Shown here piece after piece: positions 53,902-62,636 of a stretch of 64,000 bases of DNA. Position 1 is the first letter of the stretch. The number at the start of each line of letters is the position of its first letter. The notes under the pieces are model-generated. The model worked only from the letters and a program-made list of their open reading frames with translations. It was not told where the DNA came from and made no database searches. Made by a program: the position numbers and the translations under genes. Origin of the DNA: Gammaproteobacteria bacterium (GTDB taxonomy: Bacteria > Pseudomonadota > Gammaproteobacteria > Steroidobacterales > Rariloculaceae); assembly GCA_022825505.1 (NCBI GenBank), contig JAJDWR010000067.1, positions 238,285 to 302,284 of the forward strand. The letters run 5' to 3'.

Positions 53902-55356
53902 ATGAGCAGGTCATCGGCAGCACGGGACTATGGTCCAGTTGATCATTGGATCGACGGCAGGAACATCCCACCGCGGGGCGGAAAATATTTTGCGACCAGG
54001 AATCCGCTGGATGATGCCTTGCTGACCGAGGCGGCGGCCGGGTCCGTGGACGACATCAACGAGGCGGTGGAAACTGCGCACCGGGCATTCGGTTCATTTC
54101 GCTCATCGCTGCCGAAAGATCGCGAGCGCATTCTCTGCAAGGCGGCGGAACTCCTGGAGCGCGATCGGGACGAGTTCATCGACATTCTTGTCGACGAAAT
54201 CGGCTCGCCAATAGGGAAGGCGGCATTCGAGGTCGAAAAAGGCTTGTCGTTCCTGCGTGCGGCGGCAGGAATGACGCGTCAGGTAACCGGCAAGACCATC
54301 CCGTCGGATATACCGGGAAAGTTCAGCATGAGCATTCGGTCGCCGATCGGGGTGGTTGCCGCCATCACCCCGTTCAACGTGCCGCTGATCAAGGGCGTCC
54401 GGCTGAGCTGCAATCCGATCGCACTGGGCAACACCGTCGTGATGCTGCCGTCCGAAGAAGCCCCGATTCTGTCGAACCGGCTGGCACGCCTGTACGCGGA
54501 GGCCGGCTTGCCGGAAGGCGTCTTCAATGTCGTATCCGGCAATGGCTACGAAATCGGCGACACGCTCACGACTCACCCCCTCGTCAGGATCGTCACGTTC
54601 ACGGGATCCTGCCGCGTCGGCCAGCATATCCGGGAGTTATGCGGCAAGCACGGCAAGCGGTTGACCCTGGAGTTGGGCGGCAAGAGCCCGCTGGTTGTCA
54701 TGCAGGATGCAAATCTCGAGAAAGCCATTGGCGGGGCCGTGCAGAGTATTTTCCTCTACCAGGGCCAGGTGTGCATGGGGGCGAGCCGGGTCTACGTTCA
54801 TGAAGATGTGTTCGATACATTTGTGGAAAAGTTCGCTGGAGCCGCGAGCGGGCTCGGGATGGGCGACCTTCGCGACCCTGGCACGGTGATCGGGCCAATC
54901 ATCAGCGAACGGCAACGGGATCGCGTTCGGGGCCACATCGAGGACGCCCGCGAGAAGGGCGCGACCGTCGTCACCGGCGGAGACTGGATCGACAATCGTT
55001 GCCGGCCTACCGTGCTGACGGGAGTGACACCCGACATGGCCGTCTTTGCCGAGGAGACCTTCGGCCCGGTCGTCTCCGTCTATCCCATTGCCAGGCTGGA
55101 AGACGCGATTGCCGCGTCCAACGACTCGAACTTCGGACTGAGCGCCGCGATCTATACCCAGGATATCTCCGCGGCCATGCAGTACGTGATGAACGTGGAA
55201 TCGGGAATGGTGCATGTCAACGGGTCCTCATTGCACGACGAGCCCCACGTTCCCTTCGGCGGTACGAAGGACAGCGGATTCGGCCGCGAGGGAACGGAAG
55301 AGGACATCGAGGTCATGACGGAGTGGAAATGGGTCACGATCCAGATGGACTCGTAG
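53902..55356 (+). CDS. NAD(P)+-dependent aldehyde dehydrogenase
   Basis: 484-residue ALDH. GGAGG eight bases before 53902 makes that ATG more likely than the one six bases earlier. Asn site AAITPFNVPLIK, catalytic Glu LTLELGGKSP, catalytic Cys YQGQVCMGASRV and the late ETFGPVVSVYP with VPFGGTKDSGFGREG. Oxidises an aldehyde to an acid; with the SDR next to it, alcohol-aldehyde-acid conversion fits. Its stop overlaps the GTG of the MBL gene by one base. Confidence 0.94.
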   Translation: MSRSSAARDYGPVDHWIDGRNIPPRGGKYFATRNPLDDALLTEAAAGSVDDINEAVETAHRAFGSFRSSLPKDRERILCKAAELLERDRDEFIDILVDEIGSPIGKAAFEVEKGLSFLRAAAGMTRQVTGKTIPSDIPGKFSMSIRSPIGVVAAITPFNVPLIKGVRLSCNPIALGNTVVMLPSEEAPILSNRLARLYAEAGLPEGVFNVVSGNGYEIGDTLTTHPLVRIVTFTGSCRVGQHIRELCGKHGKRLTLELGGKSPLVVMQDANLEKAIGGAVQSIFLYQGQVCMGASRVYVHEDVFDTFVEKFAGAASGLGMGDLRDPGTVIGPIISERQRDRVRGHIEDAREKGATVVTGGDWIDNRCRPTVLTGVTPDMAVFAEETFGPVVSVYPIARLEDAIAASNDSNFGLSAAIYTQDISAAMQYVMNVESGMVHVNGSSLHDEPHVPFGGTKDSGFGREGTEEDIEVMTEWKWVTIQMDS

Positions 55357-56360
55357 TGAGCCGGGATAGTCTCGCGGCAGCTCAGCAAGGTTGGCAACAA
55401 TTGCTTTGCCGCGCTGTCATTGTTTTCGCATTGATGGTTGCCTCGCCGATAGCTATTAGCGTCGACGCCGAGGCGCAGACAGAGCCGGCGATCAAGGTCA
55501 CGTTACTGGGTACGGGTACGCCGGTGCCGAACCCGAGACAGTTCGGGCAAAGCATTCTGGTTGAGGCGGGCGATACCAAACTGCTGTTCGATTGCGGCCG
55601 GGGCTGCGGCCATCGCCTGTGGAACCTGGGACCGCAATACTTGCGGGAGACGAGGCACCTCTTTCTTACACACATGCATTCCGATCATACGGTCGGAGTT
55701 GCGGACCTGTACATGAACGGGTGGAACCAGGGACGCCAGGAAAACCTTCGAGTCTATGGACCGGCCGCCGCCGAGGCATTCATGCGTCACCTGCGTCTGG
55801 CCTACGAAGAGGACGTCGTTTTTCGTGCCGACAGGCAGGTGCACGCGGTAGAGCGGGACTTCCTGGACTATGTAGCAATGGAAGTGGCCGACGGTGAGCG
55901 GATTGTGATCGATGATGTGACGGTCACCGCGATTGCCGTCGACCATCACGTCGTTGAGCCGGCGTTTGGATATCGAGTCGATGTCGGAGAGTTCAGCGTC
56001 GTCATTTCCGGCGATACGGCGTACTCGGACAATCTGATTCGCCACAGCATCGAAGCTGATGTGCTAATCCATGAGGTGATGTCTCCGGCTCTGGAGCATT
56101 ATGTTCGTACGACGTTTTCGCAGGAAGTTGCCGACGACATTGTCGCGTTGCACACGCTCGCCCCCGACGTGGGTCGCGTTTTCTCCGAGTCCCGGACTCG
56201 TCTGGGTGTGTTGACCCACCTGGACAACGAACCATCGCGAATCCCTGAATTGGCGGCCCAGATCGAATCAACCTGGAGTGGAGATTTTGTCGTTGCCGAA
56301 GATCTGATGGTGATCGAAATCGGCGAGACCATCCGCGTTGTGGAGCCCGGGCACGAATAA
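55356..56360 (+). CDS. Secreted MBL-fold hydrolase, paralogue of the protein at 6903
   Basis: About 334 residues if the GTG at 55356, which overlaps the ALDH stop (TAGTG), is used; it precedes a hydrophobic signal (VIVFALMVASPIAIS, DAEAQ). The core IKVTLLGTGTPVPNPRQFG, ILVEAGDTKLLFDCGRGCG, zinc motif LTHMHSDHTVG, and VVISGDTAYSDNL match the first MBL hydrolase closely. A hydrolytic step on the imported compound is inferred. The start is uncertain because no clear ribosome site is present. Confidence 0.83.
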   Translation: MSRDSLAAAQQGWQQLLCRAVIVFALMVASPIAISVDAEAQTEPAIKVTLLGTGTPVPNPRQFGQSILVEAGDTKLLFDCGRGCGHRLWNLGPQYLRETRHLFLTHMHSDHTVGVADLYMNGWNQGRQENLRVYGPAAAEAFMRHLRLAYEEDVVFRADRQVHAVERDFLDYVAMEVADGERIVIDDVTVTAIAVDHHVVEPAFGYRVDVGEFSVVISGDTAYSDNLIRHSIEADVLIHEVMSPALEHYVRTTFSQEVADDIVALHTLAPDVGRVFSESRTRLGVLTHLDNEPSRIPELAAQIESTWSGDFVVAEDLMVIEIGETIRVVEPGHE

Positions 56361-56441
56361 TGGGCGGTCTGGGCGATTGACTGTGTTTTGCCCCTGGCGA
56401 GCCATCGAATGAAATCAAACTTCAAATCCAGAGGAACAACG

Positions 56442-57851
56442 ATGATCTGCAAGCGTAGAGTTTCATTACTCACGACAAGCATGACCCTGATGAGTAGTGC
56501 TGTTGTCACTACTGCTTCCGCGCAGAGCGAAGCAACCATGAGATTGCTCGACAGAAACAGGATGTTTGAAGAGCAGATCATCAACGTTGCAGACAATGTT
56601 TATACGGCAATTGGCTACACGGTCTCCGCCAACAGCATGATCGTCGGGACCGATGGCGTCGTGATTGTCGACCCGGGTCAGTTGCCCGCTGCGTCGCTAC
56701 GGGTCAGACAGGAGTTTGAGAGAATCACCGACAAACCGGTTCGTGCGATTATCTATACGCACAGTCATCCTGATCACACCAATGGCGCTGTTGCCTTTTT
56801 TGATGAAGGCGAGGAAATTCAGGTTTGGCAAAGGGACAACTTTGGTTCCGAAACCAGACGCCAGGCCGAGGCCGGACTGTCGGGCGGAGCAAGGGCATCG
56901 AATACCCAGGGTTTCGATTTGCCCGATGAGCAAAGGATAAGTGTCGGTATTGCGATTCCCCCTCCGAGACCTCCGCGGGGCGGTGTCAACTCGGCGGGAT
57001 TGAGCACTGATCTCATTGAATCGGCTACACGGCCGGGCACTGTCCCGCCTACTCATATCTTCAATGAAGATCGGGTTTCGCTTGAGATCGCAGGGATAAG
57101 GCTGGACCTGGTCGCGGCACCGGGGGAGACGGATGACCAGCTCTATGTCTGGCTGCCCGAACAACGCGTGCTATTTGCCGGGGATAATTTTTATCAGTCC
57201 TGGCCCAATGTTTATCCATTGCGCGGCACGGCACGGCGATCGGCCCGGGACTGGATTGCGAGCCTGGCCAGCATGATGGCCGAAGATCCCCTGGTCCTTG
57301 TGGGCGGGCACACGACCCCCATCACCGAAGACACCATGACCGTCCTGACCAACTACCACGATGCCCTGAAATGGGTTCATGACAGAACCATTGAAGGGGC
57401 AGCGAACTACCTGACACCCGATGAACTGGTGGAGTATGCTGCACTGCCCGATCACCTGGCTGACCTCGACTATCTGCAGGATTACTACGGCAGCGTCTGG
57501 GGTACGGTCAGGGACATCTACGCACAGGACCTGGGCTGGTTTGACGGTAACCCGCTGAACCTGCACAGGGAAAACCCCGTGCAGCAGGCCAGGCGCATGG
57601 CGGATCTTGTCGGTGGCGTGGATGAGTTGATGGCCAGGGCGCACGCGGAGATGGAGTCCGGCGATGAACTGGGCGCCGCTCAACTTGCCTGGCACGTCAC
57701 TAAACTCCAACCGGAAAGTGCCGATGCCTTTCAACTCCTTGGCGAGGCGCTGGCAGTCGTTGCCGAACGCACCTTCAATGCCCCGGCAAGGAATTACACC
57801 TTTTCCTCTTCCAACCGTTATCTGCAAACGGCAGCAGAGCTGCGCAATTGA
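56442..57851 (+). CDS. SdsA/BDS1-type alkylsulfatase-like MBL enzyme without SCP2 domain
   Basis: 469-residue exported enzyme; ATG 56442 follows AGAGGAAC and the signal ends near TTASAQ. Zinc motif YTHSHPDHTNG (His107, His109, Asp111, His112), AAPGETDDQLYVWLPEQRVL and LFAGDNFYQSWPNVYPLRG follow the SdsA alkylsulfatase pattern, then the helical dimerisation domain to the end (LGWFDGNPLNLH, NAPARNYTFSSSNRYL). The usual C-terminal sterol-carrier (SCP2-like) domain is missing, so substrate handling must differ from classical alkylsulfatases. It lies in the catabolic block. Confidence 0.85.
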   Translation: MICKRRVSLLTTSMTLMSSAVVTTASAQSEATMRLLDRNRMFEEQIINVADNVYTAIGYTVSANSMIVGTDGVVIVDPGQLPAASLRVRQEFERITDKPVRAIIYTHSHPDHTNGAVAFFDEGEEIQVWQRDNFGSETRRQAEAGLSGGARASNTQGFDLPDEQRISVGIAIPPPRPPRGGVNSAGLSTDLIESATRPGTVPPTHIFNEDRVSLEIAGIRLDLVAAPGETDDQLYVWLPEQRVLFAGDNFYQSWPNVYPLRGTARRSARDWIASLASMMAEDPLVLVGGHTTPITEDTMTVLTNYHDALKWVHDRTIEGAANYLTPDELVEYAALPDHLADLDYLQDYYGSVWGTVRDIYAQDLGWFDGNPLNLHRENPVQQARRMADLVGGVDELMARAHAEMESGDELGAAQLAWHVTKLQPESADAFQLLGEALAVVAERTFNAPARNYTFSSSNRYLQTAAELRN

Positions 57852-57869
57852 TCGTTTGGAGGGAAATTC

Positions 57870-59171
57870 GTGAGAATGGTTGCCTTGGCGCCATGTGCGG
57901 ATACGAAAGACCCGTTAGCCCGGATGGTTCATCAAGACCCGGAGGTTCAGGAAGTGAATGAGTTCAAATACGGGTGGAAACCCCTGCTCGCCGCGACGAT
58001 TGGAACGATGTGCGGCATTTTCACGCTCACCAACTATTCGCAGGGGTTCTTTGTCGGTCCCGTTATCAGCGAATTTGGCTGGAGCGCGTCGCAGTTTTTT
58101 CTGAGCTATACCGTCCTGATGTGCTTCGGCCTCCTGACCGGGCCGCTGATCGGTGCGATCGCACAGAGGTCGGGGCTTCTGGTCGTCGGTGTCGCCGGCC
58201 TCATTGGCCATTCGTTGGGGTACGTGATCCTGTCGTTCAACAATGGCTCGTTGATGCTCTGGTATCTGAACTGGGCGTTGCTCGCATTTCTCGGCGCGGG
58301 GTCGTTGCCGATCGTCTGGACAAGTGTCCTGAACGGCTGGTTCTCCAAACACCGTGGCAAGGCGATTGGAATCACCATGGCAGGAACCGGACTCGGTGCC
58401 TTTCTGCTGCCGCCGATCGTTGAGTTTTTCATTTCCAATTATGGATGGCGAACGGCGTATCGCGGAATCGGCATTGGAGCGTTGCTGGTATCTCTGCCCA
58501 TCGTGATTTCGATGTTCAGAGAGGCGACTGGCGCCGTGACGGCAGGCGGGAAACAGGAATCTGTGAATCAACCCTCGTCGTGGGGGATGACGCGTGGTGA
58601 GGCGATGCGCACGGCGCGCTTCTGGATACTCGGCGTCGTGCTCTTCGTGACAGTCATCGTGCTGGCAGGCTTGCTGTCGAATTTCGAACGCATCATGAGC
58701 GAAAAGGGGTTCGAGCGCAGCTCGATCGCAACGATTGCAGCCGTCATGGGGCTTACTGTGATCGTGGGCCGAATACTGGCTGGCGTTCTTGTGGATCGCT
58801 TCTGGGCGCCTGGTGTTGCAGCGTGCTTTTTCGTGCTTCCAACGGTGGGTTTGCTGATCCTGCTGAACGTGAACATGACCCTGGCAACAGGCGCATTTGT
58901 TGGAATTCTGATCGGTCTGGCGGCGGGCGCCGAACTGGATCTGCTCGCATTCCTGACGAGCAAGTATTTCGGGCCGGCCAACTATCCTGCAATTTTCGGC
59001 ATGATCATTGCCTTCTTTACCGTCGGCGCTGGAATAGCGCCGCCACTCTTCGGGGCCGTTGCGCAAGCCTTTCAGGGATACACTGTGATGCTCGCGACCT
59101 CCGTTGCACTTCTCCTGATTTCTATCGCGCTGTTTCTGGCGCTCGGGAAATACCCTGCCAGGAGTTCGTAG
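57870..59171 (+). CDS. MFS permease, monocarboxylate-porter-like
   Basis: 433-residue transporter. GTG 57870 follows GGAGGG with a good spacing, though an ATG two codons later is possible. YSQGFFVGPVISEFGWSASQ in helix 1 region, GWFSKHRGKAIGITMAGTGLGAF between helices 4 and 5 (split as HRGKAIGITM), and a charged central loop near residue 220 fit the oxalate/formate-monocarboxylate group, like the permease at the start of the window. It ends the catabolic block. Confidence 0.88.
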   Translation: MRMVALAPCADTKDPLARMVHQDPEVQEVNEFKYGWKPLLAATIGTMCGIFTLTNYSQGFFVGPVISEFGWSASQFFLSYTVLMCFGLLTGPLIGAIAQRSGLLVVGVAGLIGHSLGYVILSFNNGSLMLWYLNWALLAFLGAGSLPIVWTSVLNGWFSKHRGKAIGITMAGTGLGAFLLPPIVEFFISNYGWRTAYRGIGIGALLVSLPIVISMFREATGAVTAGGKQESVNQPSSWGMTRGEAMRTARFWILGVVLFVTVIVLAGLLSNFERIMSEKGFERSSIATIAAVMGLTVIVGRILAGVLVDRFWAPGVAACFFVLPTVGLLILLNVNMTLATGAFVGILIGLAAGAELDLLAFLTSKYFGPANYPAIFGMIIAFFTVGAGIAPPLFGAVAQAFQGYTVMLATSVALLLISIALFLALGKYPARSS

Positions 59172-59247
59172 GACATCGTTGAGGCAGGCTTGGCGAGGAA
59201 CCAATCCCGTTATTTGATAGCGACTCTCTGCAGATGATCCGTCAGGT

Positions 59248-60555
59248 TTAGCTCATCCAGCGGACAATTCCCGCGACGCCGTCCACGGCCACGGTGGAGC
59301 CTTCGGGAATCTCGCCGGTGGCGTCGAGTACGCCCAGCACCATGGGCAATCCCCGCTCCCGCGCCAGCGATGCCAGGTGCGACGTGCTGCCGCCCAGTTC
59401 CGCGACCACGCCGGCGACCCGGGGCAGTACCCCGGCAAGTGCAGGGCCGGCGACTTGCGTGATCAGGATATCGCCCGGGTTGACCCGTGAGAGTTCGCAT
59501 TCGCAGTTGACGACGCAGGCCCGTCCCGTGCTCCATCCGACACCGGCGGGGTGGCCGCGGAGTCGGGGGTGCTGTTCCCAGACCTCGTCTGCGGAAACGG
59601 CGGACTCGACGTGGAGCGGGCGGGCCTGCAGCAGCTTGATCCCTTCGTTGTCCAGGGACCACTCGATTTCCGCAGGGCCCTGGACCACGTCTTCGGCGGT
59701 GCGAAGGTGGCCGCCCAATTCCCGTACCTGGGCGGTGGTCAGGCAGGGCTCGTGCGCCTCGGCTCGTGCCACGGAGCGGGTGCCGTGGGCGCAGCCGACA
59801 GCGTGAAACTTTCTGCCGGCGGCGACTTCGAGCAAATCGCCGCTTCGGCTGAGGCGATAACGGTCCGGGACCACTTCGCCCTGCGCGATGGCCGATCCCA
59901 GGCCCCAGGTGGCGCTGACGAGCATGTTGCCGTCCGCCGTGCGGCTGAGCCCGCCGCCCGAGACCTTCGCTTCCACAAGCGGCTGCACGATCAGGCCCAT
60001 GGCCGTGTCGGCCGGGTCGAGGTCATGGGTGGCCATGTAGCGGAGCGCGCGAGTTGCCCACAATGCGGCCCAGCAGGATCGGATCGCGGTGAAATAGTCG
60101 GTTTGATTCTCAAGGCCGAGGAAGCTCTCGAACTGCCCGGCGAAGCTCGAACCGGCACGGTCCTCGACCAGCGCGGAGGAGCGGACCACGCCGAGCGATT
60201 CCTGTGCCGATCCGGCGCCAGAAACTGACCCGGAGGTGACCGCGCGCCATGCCTGCTCCAGTGGTCCCGCAATGGCGGCGTCAACCGGACGCTGGAGCAG
60301 GTCGAGCTTGATCTTCAGCGCGCTGCGTCTGGCTACCATGTCGCGGCCGCCGAAGACCAGCCGCGAGGCGGATTCCAGCCCGAGCGCGCGCATCTGCAGC
60401 CGGTAAGCTTCGGCGTCGACGCCGAAGCCGCCAGGCGTGGGCAGTCCCGCGTGGGCCAGGGCCGCAAGGTTCGCCGCCTTGGGGCCGAAGCGCGAGGCAT
60501 CCGCGGCTTCGGTCTCATTCAACGGAACGACCAACCGGCCGGAAAACCCGCTCAT
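59248..60555 (-). CDS. PEP-synthase-like protein: ATP-grasp plus phosphohistidine domains, no PEP barrel
   Basis: 435-residue protein with the PEP-synthase/PPDK N-terminal ATP-binding half (GPKAANLAALAHAGLPTPGG, VRSSALVEDRAGSSFAGQFES, then AEIEWSLDNEGIKLLQARPLH) and a C-terminal swivelling domain with the phosphohistidine loop ELGGSTSHLASLARERGLP. The PEP/pyruvate TIM-barrel is absent, as in two-module phosphotransferases related to rifampicin phosphotransferase. Start at 60555 (MSGFSGRL) or seven codons upstream. It is 57 bases downstream of the M24 gene in the same direction. The phosphate acceptor is unknown. Confidence 0.8.
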   Translation of the reverse strand: MSGFSGRLVVPLNETEAADASRFGPKAANLAALAHAGLPTPGGFGVDAEAYRLQMRALGLESASRLVFGGRDMVARRSALKIKLDLLQRPVDAAIAGPLEQAWRAVTSGSVSGAGSAQESLGVVRSSALVEDRAGSSFAGQFESFLGLENQTDYFTAIRSCWAALWATRALRYMATHDLDPADTAMGLIVQPLVEAKVSGGGLSRTADGNMLVSATWGLGSAIAQGEVVPDRYRLSRSGDLLEVAAGRKFHAVGCAHGTRSVARAEAHEPCLTTAQVRELGGHLRTAEDVVQGPAEIEWSLDNEGIKLLQARPLHVESAVSADEVWEQHPRLRGHPAGVGWSTGRACVVNCECELSRVNPGDILITQVAGPALAGVLPRVAGVVAELGGSTSHLASLARERGLPMVLGVLDATGEIPEGSTVAVDGVAGIVRWMS

Positions 60556-60612
60556 GGCGCCCTCCGGCGTTTCCATTCCCTCGGCGCGAGCATCGGTCGT
60601 GCGCGGGTGTCG

Positions 60613-61872
60613 TTAGAAGCTCGAATACCCCGGCAGCGGATCCACCACCGTGATCTGCTCCACCGGGAAGTTGGAAATCAGTTCGGTGTGATCGTCGTGG
60701 ACGATGAGCATCTCCTCAATGCGCACGCCCCACTGGAACGGAATGCCGTGCTGCGTTTCCAGCGCGAACACCATGCCGGACTTGATCTCGATGGGGTGAT
60801 CCAGCGACCAGATCCTCGAAATCACCGGAGGATCGTACTGGGCGAGTCCCAGGCCGTGGCCCCACAGGTTGGCGGCCGCCTGGTCCTCTTCCTCGTAACC
60901 CCAGGCTTCCTTGGCGGAGGGCCAGCACTTGGCGATTTCCCTGGTATCCGTGCCGGCCTTGACCGCGTGGATGGAGTCGTACAGCCACTTGAGCGCCGTG
61001 GCGTAGATGTCCTTCTGCTGCTGGGAGGGTTCCTTGCCCACGCAGTAGGTGCGGTAGTAGCAGGACTTGTAGCCATTCCACGTCAGCGCGGCGAGGTCCA
61101 TGAAGACGATGTCGCCGGGCTTGATAATGCGGTCGGAGAAGTTCCGCCAGTTGGGCCAGGTGTTGGGCCCGGAGGAGACGATGACGTCCTCCACGTCTTC
61201 CATCCCGGGGATCGAGTACAGGTACTCCATGATGTGGGCGGTGACCTGGTTTTCGGTGATGCCCGGCTTGAGGAACTTCATGGTTTCCCAATGGGCGCCG
61301 TCGCCGATGGCGCCGACGATGCGCAGGCACTCCTGCTCGTCCTCGTTCTTCACCGCGCGGGCTTCCATCATGGGCGTCATGCCGTCGGTCCAGTCGATGC
61401 CGGCGTCCTTGAAGGCGCCGATGAGGTTGATGTCGACGAAATCGATGCCCACCTTCTCGCCGGAGACGTTGCTCTTCTTCATTTCCTGCAACACGGCGTT
61501 GGTGAACTTCTTCACCTGCTGCTGGGAGGCGGGACCCGCGGCGCCCTTGATCCAGGCGTAGGAGTGGCGGACGTTCTGCTTGGGGATCCACGGCGAGTGC
61601 CGCTCGATTTGAAAACCGATGTCGCCCTGCTCGAACAGCACGGGTGGATCGTCGCCGCAGAGCATGGCGTAGCGCAGTCCGGGCTTGAGCCGGTTCCATC
61701 CCGGCGTCAGGGTGCCGGTGATGTAGCGCACGTTCTCGTCGTACATCAGCACCAGCGCGCTGAGACCGTGGGCCTTCATGCGCTCCCTGGCGCGTTCCAG
61801 CCGATACGTTCGCAGCCGCTCCCAGTTGACCCGCTGCTGCCAGTCCAATCCAACCGTGCCGAAATTCGCCAT
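60613..61872 (-). CDS. M24-family (creatinase/Xaa-Pro peptidase-like) protein with altered metal site
   Basis: 419-residue pita-bread-fold protein; ATG 61872 follows GAGGATCGGGC. The N-terminal domain spans to about 160. The first metal Asp is in IVFMDLAALTWNGYKSCYYRTY; the position of the second Asp (usually GYxSDxTRT) is Cys here. The His remains in WGHGLGLAQYDPP, but the HE-P partner is changed to YDPP, and later Glu residues remain in FALETQHG and VRIEEMLIV. A two-metal peptidase is therefore unlikely; a creatinase- or lyase-like activity is an alternative. Confidence 0.85.
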   Translation of the reverse strand: MANFGTVGLDWQQRVNWERLRTYRLERARERMKAHGLSALVLMYDENVRYITGTLTPGWNRLKPGLRYAMLCGDDPPVLFEQGDIGFQIERHSPWIPKQNVRHSYAWIKGAAGPASQQQVKKFTNAVLQEMKKSNVSGEKVGIDFVDINLIGAFKDAGIDWTDGMTPMMEARAVKNEDEQECLRIVGAIGDGAHWETMKFLKPGITENQVTAHIMEYLYSIPGMEDVEDVIVSSGPNTWPNWRNFSDRIIKPGDIVFMDLAALTWNGYKSCYYRTYCVGKEPSQQQKDIYATALKWLYDSIHAVKAGTDTREIAKCWPSAKEAWGYEEEDQAAANLWGHGLGLAQYDPPVISRIWSLDHPIEIKSGMVFALETQHGIPFQWGVRIEEMLIVHDDHTELISNFPVEQITVVDPLPGYSSF

Positions 61873-62060
61873 GCCCGATCCTCTGCGTCTGTTCCAAGTG
61901 CGAAATGGTGAGCCCGAATGACAAGGTGAGGCCAATGGCCTCACCCTCGTCAACCGGCGTCGGATTCTAGCACAGGGAACGTCGCAGACTGCGCTACGCG
62001 GAAGTCACGCAGCGCAATAGAATTGCATGAATCTGTCTTGCAGCAAACTGGGCCTCTTGT

Positions 62061-62486
62061 CTAGTTCCCTGCCATCTCCCAAGCCCGACTGTTATCGACT
62101 CCGGGTCCATGTACTTCAGTCCATGACGAGTCCTCAATGGCCACCATTTGATGGGGAACGTAGGCTGGAATGACAAGAACATCGCCTTCACCCACTTCGT
62201 ATTCGCGGTCGCCAACCATGGCTCGAACCCTGCCGGAATGGAACATCATGGTCTGTTCGTCCGGATGATTGTGATGCGAAGATGAACTACCGGCTTCGAT
62301 GGTGATAAAAAAGATCGCTGTCGTGAACGTGTACACACTCTTCGAAACAATCCCGTCGAAGGGATTGCGCGTCTCAAGATCTGCAATGTTTACCAGTCTC
62401 TCTTTTGGAGGATCAATGCTTTGAGCGGACGCCAGCAGTGAAACAGCTGCGCATAGTCCAAATATCGCCAGTCTCTTGATTTTCAT
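62061..62486 (-). CDS. Small exported cupin
   Basis: 141-residue protein; ATG 62486 has GAGGGAATCAA upstream. A signal peptide (LAIFGLCAAVSLLASAQ) precedes a single cupin: SSHHNHPDEQTMMFHSGRVRA (metal His and Glu, motif 1), GEGDVLVIPAYVPHQMVAIED (motif 2). Located across a 326-base gap from the divergent bicupin gene. Substrate unknown. Confidence 0.85.
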   Translation of the reverse strand: MKIKRLAIFGLCAAVSLLASAQSIDPPKERLVNIADLETRNPFDGIVSKSVYTFTTAIFFITIEAGSSSSHHNHPDEQTMMFHSGRVRAMVGDREYEVGEGDVLVIPAYVPHQMVAIEDSSWTEVHGPGVDNSRAWEMAGN

Positions 62487-62636
62487 TTGATTCCCTCGAA
62501 ATGTGCAGGAGAAGTTACTTGTCCGTTTTTTCTTTCGCTCCAATAAACGGTCTTTCCATCCCGGAATTTCTACCGTCCGTGGTGGCAGGTCACAGCCAAC
62601 ATAGCAGGACCCAACTGGCATATCCAGAAAAACAGG
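62487..62636. other. Intergenic region upstream of the small cupin
   Basis: Left part of the divergent interval between the two cupin genes, carrying the small cupin's promoter and ribosome site. The right part (62637 onward) is repeat copy C. No gene is seen in it. Confidence 0.5.

Noticed and set aside
60613..61872. M24 protein as a DddP-type DMSP lyase
   Set aside because: The overall fold and opening segment are compatible, but the metal-ligand pattern (Cys for Asp, YDPP) does not match what I remember of DddP; left as M24-like.
60451..61911. 486-codon open frame on the + strand opposite the M24 and PEP-synthase-like genes
   Set aside because: Rich in Gly, Val, His and Arg with no family features; it is the antisense shadow of two well-supported genes with high GC third positions.
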